The notes: a model not told the origin generated them from the sequence alone. A DNA stretch of 64,000 nucleotides from Clostridiaceae bacterium OM02-2AC (GCA_003481775.1 QULU01000022.1:15446-79445); one strand, 5' to 3'; counted from the first letter of the stretch, positions 46,153-54,637 are shown. Numbers and translations: made by a program.

Positions 46153-46731
46153 TTATTCACATAAACCTGCACGCAGAAGACTGCGGCTTTTTTCCATAAG
46201 CTTCCGGTATACCGGCTTCATATCCTCCTCTGTCACATACTGATCGATTTCCTCCACTGCAATCCATTTGACACCGCTGTTTTCATCCGGCTTGCTGCAC
46301 AGCGTATCCTGCTCATCTGCCTGACACAGATAGGTAACATTCAAATGAACGTGAGAGGATACAAATGCCCCTCTTTTCACATGCGGAGGAACCGGCAGAA
46401 TATCGATTGCCAGAATGGATTCACTTAACAGCTGCAGCTTTTTCAGTCCGGTTTCTTCCTTTCCCTCCTTCAATGCCACATGGATCAAATCCTGATCCCC
46501 ATCCGCATGACCGCCACACCAGCCCCAGGAATCATAAATATTATGATAGATCATAAGTACCTTTGACGTATCCGCATTGATAATCCATGGACTGCTGGTT
46601 ATATGTCCATATACATTATCTCTTGTGTAGACATTGGAAAAATCCGTTAGATAGCGCAGCATAACCTTTCGATCTGCTTCCTCCTGCATATTGCAGGGCG
46701 TATAGGTATTTAGCTCTTCATATAGCGTCAT
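46153..46731 (-). CDS. Nudix hydrolase
   Basis: A 192-residue Nudix protein that hydrolyses nucleoside diphosphate derivatives. The Nudix box runs GHADGDQDLIHVALKEGKEE then TGL. The core REUXEEXGU part is kept as KEGKEETGL, but the first glutamate of the G-x5-E element reads as glutamine. The N-terminal 50 residues resemble the IPP-isomerase-like or YfcD-like Nudix group rather than MutT. Its ATG overlaps the mutY stop by four bases (ATGA), so it is translated with MutY. The substrate is unknown; a link to oxidised-nucleotide clean-up is only contextual. Confidence 0.85.
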   Translation of the reverse strand: MTLYEELNTYTPCNMQEEADRKVMLRYLTDFSNVYTRDNVYGHITSSPWIINADTSKVLMIYHNIYDSWGWCGGHADGDQDLIHVALKEGKEETGLKKLQLLSESILAIDILPVPPHVKRGAFVSSHVHLNVTYLCQADEQDTLCSKPDENSGVKWIAVEEIDQYVTEEDMKPVYRKLMEKSRSLLRAGLCE

Positions 46732-47789
46732 AAAGAATTACCTCCCATCCATGCCAGCAGGGCTTCCTTGTACACCCTGAGCGCCGTAGGTATCGCATAG
46801 GTTTCCAGTAGCTCATCCTTCGTGCACCAGATCCCCTCCACGACCTCCTGCTCCAGCTCCAACAGAAATCCGTTCATATGCCATTCCACATGAGAGAAAA
46901 TGTGCTTTGCTTTTCGCAAGGGGACCACGCGGAGAAGATGGTCCTGAAATTCCTGCATTACCGCTTTTTTGCTTTTCTGTTCATCCAGCATCATAAATTC
47001 ATACAACCCTGCAAGCAGTCCCTGCTCTTCTCGTTTATGCAGATAAATTTTATCTTTACACAAAAGCACGAGCACTGTCTTTTTTTCAATTCTTCTGGCT
47101 TTTCCAGCCGTCTTGTTGGGCAGCCGGTGTGCCGCTCCGCTCTGATAGCCCATGCATTCACTTGCCAGCGGACAAATATTACAGCGGGGAGCCGCATTTG
47201 GCACGCATACCAGTGCGCCGATTTCCATCAGAGCCTGATTAAAGGCATCACTTCTGTTTCCCGGTATATATTCCTGTATAATGCTCTGAAATTTTTTCTT
47301 TGTGCGCTCCTTCAAAATGTCATCCTCGCTGACAAGCACACGGCTGAACACACGCAGAACATTCCCATCTACTGCCGGAACACAGCGCTTATAGGCAATC
47401 GAAGCGATAGCTCCAGCTGTATAGGCACCGATTCCCGGAAGCTTCAACAGCTCCTCATAGGTATCCGGAAGTACACCGTTATGGTGCTCCATGCATTCCA
47501 CTGCACATTTTTTCATATTGCGGACACGGTTATAATAGCCGAGGCCCTCCCACAGCTTACGCAGTGTGTCCTCATCTGCCTGCGCTAAAGCCTCCAGAGA
47601 TGGCAATGCCTGTAAAAAGCGTTCAAAATAAGGCTTTACTGCTTCTACGCGCGTCTGCTGGAGCATTATCTCACTCACCCAGACGCGATAAGGAGAAGCA
47701 TCATCTCTCCATGGCAGGACACGTGCATTGTGATCGTACCAGCTTAACAGCTGTTCTGTAAATTTCTTTTTATCATGTTGTAGTTTCAT
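46728..47789 (-). CDS. mutY: A/G-specific adenine glycosylase MutY
   Basis: MutY removes adenine paired with 8-oxoguanine. The 353-residue protein has SEIMLQQT with the catalytic glutamate, the HhH LPGIGAYTAGAI, the catalytic aspartate in PAVDGNVLRV, a four-cysteine Fe-S cluster and a C-terminal Nudix-like 8-oxoG-recognition domain. The cluster reads C-x7-C-x2-C-x5-C, one residue longer in the first loop than the usual x6. I start at 47789 because an extended -10 (TGCTATAAT) ends six bases before it and no Shine-Dalgarno exists; longer starts at 47807 or 47837 would read through the promoter. It overlaps the Nudix gene by four bases. Confidence 0.92.
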   Translation of the reverse strand: MKLQHDKKKFTEQLLSWYDHNARVLPWRDDASPYRVWVSEIMLQQTRVEAVKPYFERFLQALPSLEALAQADEDTLRKLWEGLGYYNRVRNMKKCAVECMEHHNGVLPDTYEELLKLPGIGAYTAGAIASIAYKRCVPAVDGNVLRVFSRVLVSEDDILKERTKKKFQSIIQEYIPGNRSDAFNQALMEIGALVCVPNAAPRCNICPLASECMGYQSGAAHRLPNKTAGKARRIEKKTVLVLLCKDKIYLHKREEQGLLAGLYEFMMLDEQKSKKAVMQEFQDHLLRVVPLRKAKHIFSHVEWHMNGFLLELEQEVVEGIWCTKDELLETYAIPTALRVYKEALLAWMGGNSL

Positions 47790-47795
47790 GCGTTT

Positions 47796-47804
47796 ATTAT
47801 AGCA
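47796..47804 (-). promoter_or_regulatory. Extended -10 promoter of mutY
   Basis: TGCTATAAT on the minus strand, a perfect -10 with the TGn extension. It stands six bases before the mutY ATG, so the transcript would be leaderless or nearly so. No clear -35 is visible. Confidence 0.5.
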
Positions 47805-48211
47805 CATGGCAAAGATGGCAGGCAAAGAAAAAGCCACCGAATAGCGCAGATTCCGGCTTCAGGATATAAGTCATCGCATAAAAGCACAGGGTAAAATGAA
47901 AGGATATGGAAATGAACGTAGGATGGATAAGGATGAGAAACATATTCCAGTGCCCTTTTGACTTTATAGGCTATCATGATAGCCTTGCCTTTGACAGGAT
48001 ATGGATCATTATATGAAGACTCAGCGTACAGCAGCAGATAAATGGTTGAAGAAGCACCTGCTTTATGAATAAATAAAAGGAAATCCAATCCATTGTATAA
48101 CGCAATAGAAATTCGGATTTCCTTTTTCATAAGCTTTCTATAGTCAGTAGGAAGACAGGCTCGAGTGTACGTTCTGTTATGATGATCCGCTATGTTTCTG
48201 CTGTGCATGCA
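47805..48211. other. Intergenic region ftsX / mutY
   Basis: About 400 bases holding the mutY promoter region and the ftsX terminator. Open minus-strand frames across it (47786-48208) read through both and have no RBS, so no gene is called. Confidence 0.45.
48075..48127 (-). terminator. Terminator after ftsX
   Basis: AAAAGGAAATCC / GGATTTCCTTTTT stem with a loop of about 27 bases that contains a smaller TTGTATAACGCAA hairpin. The A and T tracts make it bidirectional in principle. Confidence 0.75.
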
Positions 48212-49135
48212 TCAGCGCTTCCAATGCAGATATCTGGTAGTGGAGAAAAAGCTTCCCACAAGACCGACAAGTACGCCAATCAGAATTAAAACGCCTGATA
48301 TTTCCAGTGTCATTGGATATACCTTTTGCAGTACAAACATATTGCTCATGAAGGTACCGCCCAGTGTGTCAAATACATACTGATAGCCAAAGATCGTCAG
48401 CAGTACAGGGACAAGACTTCCCAGTAAGCCAATGAACACACCCTCCAGCATCATTGGAAATTTGATTGCCCAGTTACTGGCACCGACAAAACGCATAATG
48501 GCAATTTCCTGTTTTCTCGTATAAATGGACATCTTGATTTTATTAGAGATCAGGAAAACTGCAATTACAATCAGGAAGACGATGAACAGCATACCACCCT
48601 CCCGAATTTTCTCAAAGGTGGAAATCATGCTGCTGGTGGAGTCACCGCCATATTCCGCAGATACGATTCCCTTCATTTCCTTGATCAAATCCGCAGTTTT
48701 TTGGATGTCCTTTCCGTTTTTCACCTCAATCAGAAAGGTGTCGCGAATCGGCGTGGCTTTTCCCTCATACATATCAAACATGGAGGAATCCTCCTGAAAT
48801 TCCGCTTTGTAATTTTCCAGCTCTTCTTTTCCGGTGGAAAGGGTCACATGCTTAACGGTATCCATCTGTTCGATTGCATGCAGCAGCTGCTGCTTTTGCT
48901 TATCCTTTACAATGGTATCAATACTTGCCCGTATGGTAACCTGCTCTTCAATATGCTTCGTAAAGCTGTTCAGATTGCTCGTTAACAGCATGAATACCGA
49001 TATCAGAATCAGGGTTATCGCTACTGCAACCGATGCGGAAAATGTCAGGCCAAAATGCCGGACGATATTTTTATAGGTCATTTTTAGATGGAATTTAATA
49101 TATCTGTAAAGTTTTTTCATAGGCTCATCACTCAT
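48212..49135 (-). CDS. ftsX: Cell division ABC-like permease FtsX
   Basis: FtsX is the membrane half of FtsEX, which couples ATP hydrolysis to activation of septal peptidoglycan hydrolases. The 307-residue protein has the FtsX pattern: one span near 28-55, an extracellular domain (about 55-185), then three more spans with RKQEIAIMRFVGASNWAI before the third. ftsE normally lies directly upstream with a short overlap, but here the upstream gene is bioD. The start at 49135 has a weak AGGTAAGAG; an ATG at 49120 is an alternative. A PcsB-like hydrolase, a likely partner, is encoded 4 kb away. Confidence 0.9.
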   Translation of the reverse strand: MSDEPMKKLYRYIKFHLKMTYKNIVRHFGLTFSASVAVAITLILISVFMLLTSNLNSFTKHIEEQVTIRASIDTIVKDKQKQQLLHAIEQMDTVKHVTLSTGKEELENYKAEFQEDSSMFDMYEGKATPIRDTFLIEVKNGKDIQKTADLIKEMKGIVSAEYGGDSTSSMISTFEKIREGGMLFIVFLIVIAVFLISNKIKMSIYTRKQEIAIMRFVGASNWAIKFPMMLEGVFIGLLGSLVPVLLTIFGYQYVFDTLGGTFMSNMFVLQKVYPMTLEISGVLILIGVLVGLVGSFFSTTRYLHWKR

Positions 49136-49186
49136 ATTTCTCTTACCTAATAATGATACCCTAGCAAAAGTGGAATGTAAAGCAGT

Positions 49187-49918
49187 TTAAGAATTTGTAA
49201 GATTTGAAATTTCTTCATATGGAAAGGAGGTATTCCTTCCGCATGTGCTCAGGTGGTGAAAAAAGTATGGTAAATCCAAGCTGACAGGCTGATCATCCGC
49301 GATACAGCCCAAGATTGGAAGACCACTCAGCTGTTCTATTACGGCTTTATTATCCAGATGCAAAGAGCTGGCGGCATCAAAGTGATTCAGCAGAAAACCG
49401 GCAACCGGAAGCTGCAAGGACCGCGCATAGCCGGCTGTCAGAACACAGGCATTGATGGCACCCAACCCGGCATCTGCTACAATGACGATTGGAAAGCCGC
49501 TCATACGTATGACATCATGCAGCATGATCGCATCCTTATGCAGCTGCAAAGGACATACGATTCCACCGCACCCTTCTATTATGAGAAAATCATGGGATGC
49601 CTTCATTTTCTGCAAATCCTGTGCAATCACAGACAGCTGCATAGGCTGCTGTTCCCAAACCGCTGCCAGATGCGGGGAAACACGGGAATGATAGGTATAG
49701 GATACGCAGCAGTCACGGGGATTCGCCTTACTGATTTTTAAAACCGTGTGCAAATCCTCGGCTATCCAGCGGTTGCCTTGCCGAAAAGCATCACTTGCCG
49801 CCGCCTTGTAATAGCCCGCACAGATATTGTTTGCAAGCAGCTGTTTGAGCAGTCCTGCACTCACATAGGTCTTTCCGGCATCTGTGGCAGTCGCGGTGAT
49901 AAAGACTCCCTTGTTCAT
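49187..49918 (-). CDS. bioD: Dethiobiotin synthetase
   Basis: BioD makes dethiobiotin from 7,8-diaminopelargonate, CO2 and ATP. The 243-residue protein has the P-loop TATATDAGKTYVSAGLL at the N-terminus (A-T-D-A-G-K-T form), KAAASD, the EGCGGIVCPL motif and the ADAGLGAINA segment. Its ATG overlaps the bioB stop by four bases (ATGA). It is the last gene of birA-bioY-bioB-bioD. bioA, bioF and bioW are not in the window. Confidence 0.94.
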   Translation of the reverse strand: MNKGVFITATATDAGKTYVSAGLLKQLLANNICAGYYKAAASDAFRQGNRWIAEDLHTVLKISKANPRDCCVSYTYHSRVSPHLAAVWEQQPMQLSVIAQDLQKMKASHDFLIIEGCGGIVCPLQLHKDAIMLHDVIRMSGFPIVIVADAGLGAINACVLTAGYARSLQLPVAGFLLNHFDAASSLHLDNKAVIEQLSGLPILGCIADDQPVSLDLPYFFHHLSTCGRNTSFPYEEISNLTNS

Positions 49919-50874
49919 ACTGCGGCCACCGTTTTCCCCAGCTGTTTCAGCATTTCCAAATCATCCGCTGTCTGAACGCCTGCAGTTGTCAGCATATCTC
50001 CGCTGATCATGGCATTCACACCACATTCCAGCAGGCGCTTTCCCTTATCCTGTATCAATCCCCGTCCCCCCGCCAGACGCAGAAAGGCACGTGGATGGAG
50101 AAATCGAAAGATAGCAACAGAGCGTTCCATATCCGTTTCCTGCAGCACCGGCTGATTTTGCAAGGGCGTACCGGGAATAGGGGTCAGAAAATTGAGAGGA
50201 ATGGATGTCACCTGCAGTGCTTGCAGCTCCAACGCAAGATCAATGCGATCTTCCCAGCTCTCTCCCATTCCAAGAATCCCGCCGCTGCAAATTTCCAGCC
50301 CGGCCTGTTTTGCTGATTTCAGGGTACGGATTTTATCATCGTAGGTATGGGTCGTACAGATGGATGGAAAAAACGCTCTGCTTGTTTCCAGATTATTATG
50401 GTAGCGCGTCAGCCCTGCTGCTTTCAGCCGTTTGAAATCTGCATATGTGAGCAGCCCATGCGATGCGCATAGAGCCAGATTGGTGTGCATGTGCAGCCTA
50501 CGATATATATGCTCCAGCTTCAGCAGCTCCTCTTCGGTAGGGCGCCGTCCACTGGTCACGATGGAATAGCGGCGAATACCTTCCCCTTCGCGTCTTATGG
50601 CATCCTGTAAAATGGTTTCTTCAAGCAATAGACCATGCTTGCGAGCTGCATGCTGTGTATGCCTAGATTGAGCGCAAAAACGACAGTTTTCCGAACAGGC
50701 TCCACTTTTCCCATTGATAATACAGCAAAGATCTACCTGATTCTGACAGAAATATGCACGAATCTCATTCGCTGCACTGCTTAGCTCCTGCAGTTCCGCA
50801 TCCACCAGCTGCAAAGCCTCCTGCCGGGTAAGCATTCCTCCCTGCAGAACCTTATTTTTGTATTTGCTTAGCAT
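49915..50874 (-). CDS. bioB: Biotin synthase
   Basis: A radical SAM enzyme that inserts sulphur into dethiobiotin. The 319-residue protein binds a [4Fe-4S] cluster through C60, C64 and C67 (CSENCRFC) and has the usual YHNLE-type segment (YHNNLETSR) and the late GGILGMGE region. The ATG at 50874 has GGGAGG six bases upstream; the GTG before it overlaps that site. It overlaps the end of bioY by 23 bases. Confidence 0.95.
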   Translation of the reverse strand: MLSKYKNKVLQGGMLTRQEALQLVDAELQELSSAANEIRAYFCQNQVDLCCIINGKSGACSENCRFCAQSRHTQHAARKHGLLLEETILQDAIRREGEGIRRYSIVTSGRRPTEEELLKLEHIYRRLHMHTNLALCASHGLLTYADFKRLKAAGLTRYHNNLETSRAFFPSICTTHTYDDKIRTLKSAKQAGLEICSGGILGMGESWEDRIDLALELQALQVTSIPLNFLTPIPGTPLQNQPVLQETDMERSVAIFRFLHPRAFLRLAGGRGLIQDKGKRLLECGVNAMISGDMLTTAGVQTADDLEMLKQLGKTVAAV

Positions 50875-51439
50875 AGACACCCTCCCGCTTTATTCCATGG
50901 CGTACAGACACGGGAAAACGCAATGCCGCATAAGCCGCAAGGACGCTGAACATGATATCGCCCGGCAAATCCAGAGGAAAGCAGGATAACAGCAGAAGAT
51001 AAAATGAAATCTCTGTTCCCGTGTAATAGTTTAAGAGCATGTATTTATATGCCAGGCCGATGCCATAGGTTGCCAAAAGCCCCACCAGCGATGCCAGAAA
51101 GCATGTCCGCCAGTTTCTTTGTCCATGCTCCATAATCCAGCCACTGCAAAATGCTGTGACGATAAAGCCAAGCAAAAAGCCAAAGCTGGGACGCAGAACA
51201 TAGGAAATTCCACCACCTGCTGCAAATACCGGAAGACCGAGCAAGCCGATCAGCACATACAACGCAGCGGATAGGGCACCCAGACGTGCTCCCAGAAGCA
51301 TGCCTGCCATCAGGACAAAGAAAAACTGAAGCGTGAAATAATCAAAATTCGGCAGGGGAATTTGCAGAAAGGCTCCAATGGCGATCAGTGCTGTGAACAG
51401 CGAGCACAAAGCCAGTTTAGCAGTTGTCATCTGCTTCAT
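50852..51439 (-). CDS. bioY: Biotin transporter BioY
   Basis: The substrate-binding membrane subunit of an ECF biotin importer; it can also work without the energising module in some species. The 195-residue protein has about six spans and the BioY signatures GARLGALSAALYVLIGLLGLPVFAAGGG and the conserved RPSFGFLLGF. Its ATG overlaps the birA stop (ATGA) and its end overlaps bioB. ECF ATPase and T components are not in this window and are probably shared. Confidence 0.95.
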   Translation of the reverse strand: MKQMTTAKLALCSLFTALIAIGAFLQIPLPNFDYFTLQFFFVLMAGMLLGARLGALSAALYVLIGLLGLPVFAAGGGISYVLRPSFGFLLGFIVTAFCSGWIMEHGQRNWRTCFLASLVGLLATYGIGLAYKYMLLNYYTGTEISFYLLLLSCFPLDLPGDIMFSVLAAYAALRFPVSVRHGIKREGVYAKQIQK

Positions 51440-52389
51440 GCGGTCACCGCCTTTACAGAAACCTCACCTGAGCTGAGAATATAGGTTGTATCTTCACTTT
51501 CTACTATCAGATTTCCCACAGCATTGATATCCTTCACATATCCGCAGAGCTGCTTCCCGTTCTGCAACCACGTGATTTCTTTATGTAAAACCAGAGAGGC
51601 TTCCCGATACTGCGCAAGCACAATGCTTTGCTCTTCGCGCTGTAAGGCTAACAGCTCATTCACGATGCAGGCAATCAGCTCATTTCGATTCACCGCCTGT
51701 ATGCGCAGGGATGTTGCGATCTCCTTCAACTCCTCTGGAAATGTCATTGTGGTGGTATTAAGACCAATTCCGACAACGACAGCCTCCAGTCTGCCGCTTT
51801 CAAAATCACTGATAGCCTCGCAAAGAATTCCGCATAGCTTTTTTCCCTCATAGAAGATATCATTCACCCATTTTATCTGTGTATCTGCCTGATATAGCTG
51901 CTTCAATACACGATGCACAGCAACCGCAGCATAAATGGTAATCATCGAAGCATCGGACAGCTGTTGCGGCATGCGCAGCAGTAGACTCATATAGATTCCG
52001 GTGCGTGCCGGAGAATAAAACGGTCTTCCAAATCTGCCTCTGCCCGCACATTGTTCTTCCGCAGCAACCAGTGTCAGATGCTCACTGCCATCGATAGCCA
52101 TTTTTTTCAGCAGCTGATTGGTGGAATCTACCTGTTCAAAGGTATACACTGGCAGCTTTTTTTTCAGATAGACCGAGATTGCCTCAGCGGACAGCTTGTT
52201 TGAAGTCTCTGCCATCCGATAGCCCTTGCGGGGAAAGGATTCTATTTCAAACCCCTCCTCGTTCAGGGTATGAATCATTTTACATACGGCATTGCGGCTG
52301 ACATGCAGTCGCTGTGCCAGCTCCTGTCCGGAAACCGGCTTTGTTCTGTTTAACTCCAGTTCTCGTATCAATTCACTACGTATCGACAT
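51436..52389 (-). CDS. birA: Biotin protein ligase / biotin operon repressor BirA
   Basis: A bifunctional group II BirA. An N-terminal winged HTH occupies residues 1-60 (SGQELAQRLHVSRNAVCKMIHTLN). A biotin ligase domain carries GRGRFGR at 116-122 and KWVNDIFYEGKKLCGILCE, and a small C-terminal BPL_C domain follows. It attaches biotin to carboxylase subunits and represses transcription as biotinyl-AMP-bound dimer. It is the first gene of birA-bioYBD and sits directly behind a BirA-type operator, so it should repress its own operon. Confidence 0.95.
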   Translation of the reverse strand: MSIRSELIRELELNRTKPVSGQELAQRLHVSRNAVCKMIHTLNEEGFEIESFPRKGYRMAETSNKLSAEAISVYLKKKLPVYTFEQVDSTNQLLKKMAIDGSEHLTLVAAEEQCAGRGRFGRPFYSPARTGIYMSLLLRMPQQLSDASMITIYAAVAVHRVLKQLYQADTQIKWVNDIFYEGKKLCGILCEAISDFESGRLEAVVVGIGLNTTTMTFPEELKEIATSLRIQAVNRNELIACIVNELLALQREEQSIVLAQYREASLVLHKEITWLQNGKQLCGYVKDINAVGNLIVESEDTTYILSSGEVSVKAVTA

Positions 52390-52436
52390 CGTAACAGCTC
52401 CTTTTCTCGATACTTAGAGTATCAAACTTTTTTATA

Positions 52437-52470
52437 TTTGTAAACCAAAATTTGAAAATTAGTTTACTTA
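52437..52470 (-). promoter_or_regulatory. BirA-type operator and promoter of birA-bioYBD
   Basis: An inverted repeat TGTAAAC-N16-GTTTACT fits the layout of Firmicute BirA operators (TTGTAAAC/GTTTACAA-like half sites about two turns apart). On the minus strand TTTTCA and TATAAA, 16 bases apart, overlap the half sites, so bound BirA would block RNA polymerase. Confidence 0.7.
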
Positions 52471-52650
52471 CAGAACTCCTTTTTTTCTGAAACCCTCCTT
52501 GTTTTGTATGAAGCGGCTGAAAGAAAACGCAATCATAAGGTGGTGGGAAGCAGCTTTTACAAAAAAAAGAGAGCTAGTCGTTATGAAATTAACATCGAAC
52601 CTAGCTGCATCGCCATATTTACGAATAACGGGTCCCCCCATGACACCGGA

Positions 52651-52719
52651 GGCTTTCCAGCGAGATAGAAAAAGCTAGATCAAAATCAAATATCCTCCAT
52701 AACGCTATGCTGGAAAGCC
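52651..52719. repeat. Inverted repeat of unknown role
   Basis: Perfect 11-bp arms GGCTTTCCAGC (52651-52661) and GCTGGAAAGCC (52709-52719) around a 47-base AT-rich loop. No T run follows, so it is not a normal terminator. Confidence 0.6.
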
Positions 52720-52816
52720 ACATGAAGAACCGTGTAGTAAAATATAAGAAGAGGTGTCAAAAGCAGAAAAACAGCCTATAGCGTAAGGCTCTTACTCGAT
52801 TTTGGGCAAACAAAAA

Positions 52817-52867
52817 TAAAAGATTTCAAAATCTATTGTACTCTCCAATGGATTTGAAATCTTTTTT
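52817..52867. terminator. Terminator after the PcsB-like gene
   Basis: AAAGATTTCAAAATC / GATTTGAAATCTTT stem with flanking A and T runs, usable on both strands. It is nested inside a longer imperfect inverted repeat (52787-52896). Confidence 0.8.
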
Positions 52868-52921
52868 ATAAACTACCCGAAAGTAAGAACGAGCCTATCG
52901 TAAGCTGTCACTCATTTATAT

Positions 52922-54475
52922 CTAACGCAGCCAGAAATATTCCGGTTTCTCACGGCACGGTGCTGAGCCGCATGCATTCGGTGCATCTGCATTCCAGCCG
53001 GTACCAAATGTTAAATCTCCCGTGCGGTTAAACTGATTCAGTGCTGCGGTCATCGTCATGGAACCAACGCGAATGATTTCAACATGGCAATGCGGACCGG
53101 AGCTGTTACCGGAGCTTCCGGAATATCCCATCACCTGTCCCTGATTCACACGCTGCCCCACGCTTACCGCAACAGAGCTTAAATGATAGAACGGCATAGC
53201 ATATACGACACCGTCCACTCTTGTCAAAAGCGCAACGTTGTTTCCACCGCCTGCCGGAATACCACACCAGTTATTCAAGGCACCATAGCCACAGCCCTGA
53301 TATGTATGAATGATGATACCATTTGCCGGTGCAACTACCGGGATTCCTGTCGTTGAGCCGGTAGAGAAATCCATTCCCATATGACCGCCACCGCCCGGAT
53401 AGGACCAGGTTCCTGCTTCATAATGCCAGCCGCTTTGCAGCGGGGCAATAAAGCTGGAGCTTTGTGCAGTACCGCCGGAAGAGCCGTTATTTGAATTATT
53501 TCCGCTATTCCCGCCGGAATTCCCATTGTTATCACTGCCGGAATTTCCAGAATCGGTATTTCCATTATCTGTATTCCCATCACCGGAATCGGTATTCCCG
53601 CTGTTGCCTGCTTCATTTCCGCCATTCTGTGGAGTATCCGGTTTTTCCGGCTTCTGCTCAGGCTCATCAAAATCAGCAGCCAGTGACAGATCCACCTTCG
53701 GCAGATTTGCCTGTGCCATCTGTGCCTCACGTTTCTGTGTAGCCAGATTTGCTTCCTTTGCGTGATAATCACTCAGCAAATCCTTTTTTACCTCATTCAG
53801 CGCTTCCACCTTGGCCTTACTGGATTTTACATCCTTCTGCTGAACAACAAGAAGCTCCTTCTGCTCCTCAACGATCTTACGATCCTGATCCAGCTTTTTC
53901 TTTTCCTTATTCAACGTTTTGATCTGATCATTTTCATACTTGTTCAGCTCGCCGACGATTTCCGTTCTCCTCAGCAGGTCCGTAAAGCTGGTCGAGCCCA
54001 TCAAAAAATCGATATAATAATTACTGCCGGTATAGGCCTGCATTTCCAAAAGACGCGCACGCATCTGCTTATCGCGCTCCTTAATGCTTTCCTCTTTTTC
54101 CTTGATCTGTGCCTTTAAGTCACTGATCGAGCTCTGTGTCTGATCGATACTTGCCTGTATACTGCTGATTTCTTTTTCATAGCCTGCGATCTTCTTATTG
54201 TTGTCGGCTATCAGCTGGCTGACCTTTTCCACGTCCCCCTTAACACTGGCAATCTGACTCTTGATATCGCTGATTTCCTTATCCAGATTATCGGATTTGC
54301 TTTGCAGATACTCCTTGTATCTGCTGCACTCCTCCTGTGTTTTCGTATCCTTGATGACTGCACATTTGGCATTCATTTCACTTTCTCTTCCTTCAAAGCT
54401 CTCTGCTTTCAGAAGGCCTGCATTACTAATCAGCAATGCACCGCTGACGAACAGAGCTGCATATTTCTTTTTCAT
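52922..54475 (-). CDS. Secreted PcsB-like coiled-coil M23 peptidoglycan hydrolase
   Basis: A 517-residue exported wall hydrolase. A signal peptide occupies about residues 1-24. A long coiled coil (about 45-270) resembles PcsB/EnvC and contains YYIDFLMGSTSFTDLLRR, a segment conserved in FtsX-interacting hydrolases. A low-complexity linker rich in Gly, Asn, Ser and Asp (about 285-345) follows, then an M23 (LytM) domain with HMGMDFS and HCHVE zinc ligands intact. Predicted activity is cleavage of peptidoglycan cross-bridges, held inactive by the coiled coil until FtsEX opens it. ftsX is 4 kb downstream on the same strand. GGGAGGTATGCGAAA precedes the ATG. Confidence 0.92.
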   Translation of the reverse strand: MKKKYAALFVSGALLISNAGLLKAESFEGRESEMNAKCAVIKDTKTQEECSRYKEYLQSKSDNLDKEISDIKSQIASVKGDVEKVSQLIADNNKKIAGYEKEISSIQASIDQTQSSISDLKAQIKEKEESIKERDKQMRARLLEMQAYTGSNYYIDFLMGSTSFTDLLRRTEIVGELNKYENDQIKTLNKEKKKLDQDRKIVEEQKELLVVQQKDVKSSKAKVEALNEVKKDLLSDYHAKEANLATQKREAQMAQANLPKVDLSLAADFDEPEQKPEKPDTPQNGGNEAGNSGNTDSGDGNTDNGNTDSGNSGSDNNGNSGGNSGNNSNNGSSGGTAQSSSFIAPLQSGWHYEAGTWSYPGGGGHMGMDFSTGSTTGIPVVAPANGIIIHTYQGCGYGALNNWCGIPAGGGNNVALLTRVDGVVYAMPFYHLSSVAVSVGQRVNQGQVMGYSGSSGNSSGPHCHVEIIRVGSMTMTAALNQFNRTGDLTFGTGWNADAPNACGSAPCREKPEYFWLR

Positions 54476-54561
54476 TTTCGCATACCTCCCTACCTGAACT
54501 TCAGATATGTAAGCTTATACCGCCTGTATGTATATGATAACGTAAGCACTTTAAAAAGTAA

Positions 54562-54613
54562 AGAAAAAACACTGCTGATTCCCGCCTGTATCAGGCTGAA
54601 AAAACAGTGTCTT
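54562..54613 (-). terminator. Terminator after the AraC-family gene
   Basis: GACACTGTTTTTT / AAAAAACAGTG-type pairing (AACACTG / CAGTGTT) with an internal CAGCCTGATACAGGC hairpin, followed by a T run on the minus strand. Confidence 0.65.
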
Positions 54614-54637
54614 TCAGACATCTTCCGAAGCGCTTTT

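Larger units (their letters stand above)
52390..52921. other. Region between birA and the PcsB-like gene
   Basis: About 530 bases. It holds the BirA operator and promoter, an unexplained inverted repeat (52651-52719) and a nested hairpin around a terminator (52774-52913). No ORF with an RBS is visible on either strand. Confidence 0.5.

Noticed and set aside
47786..48208. 140-codon minus-strand frame between ftsX and mutY
   Set aside because: It overlaps the ftsX terminator and the mutY promoter, and has no RBS or motif.
53335..53772. 145-codon frame overlapping the PcsB-like linker
   Set aside because: It is an artefact of the repetitive Gly/Asn/Ser linker read in another frame.
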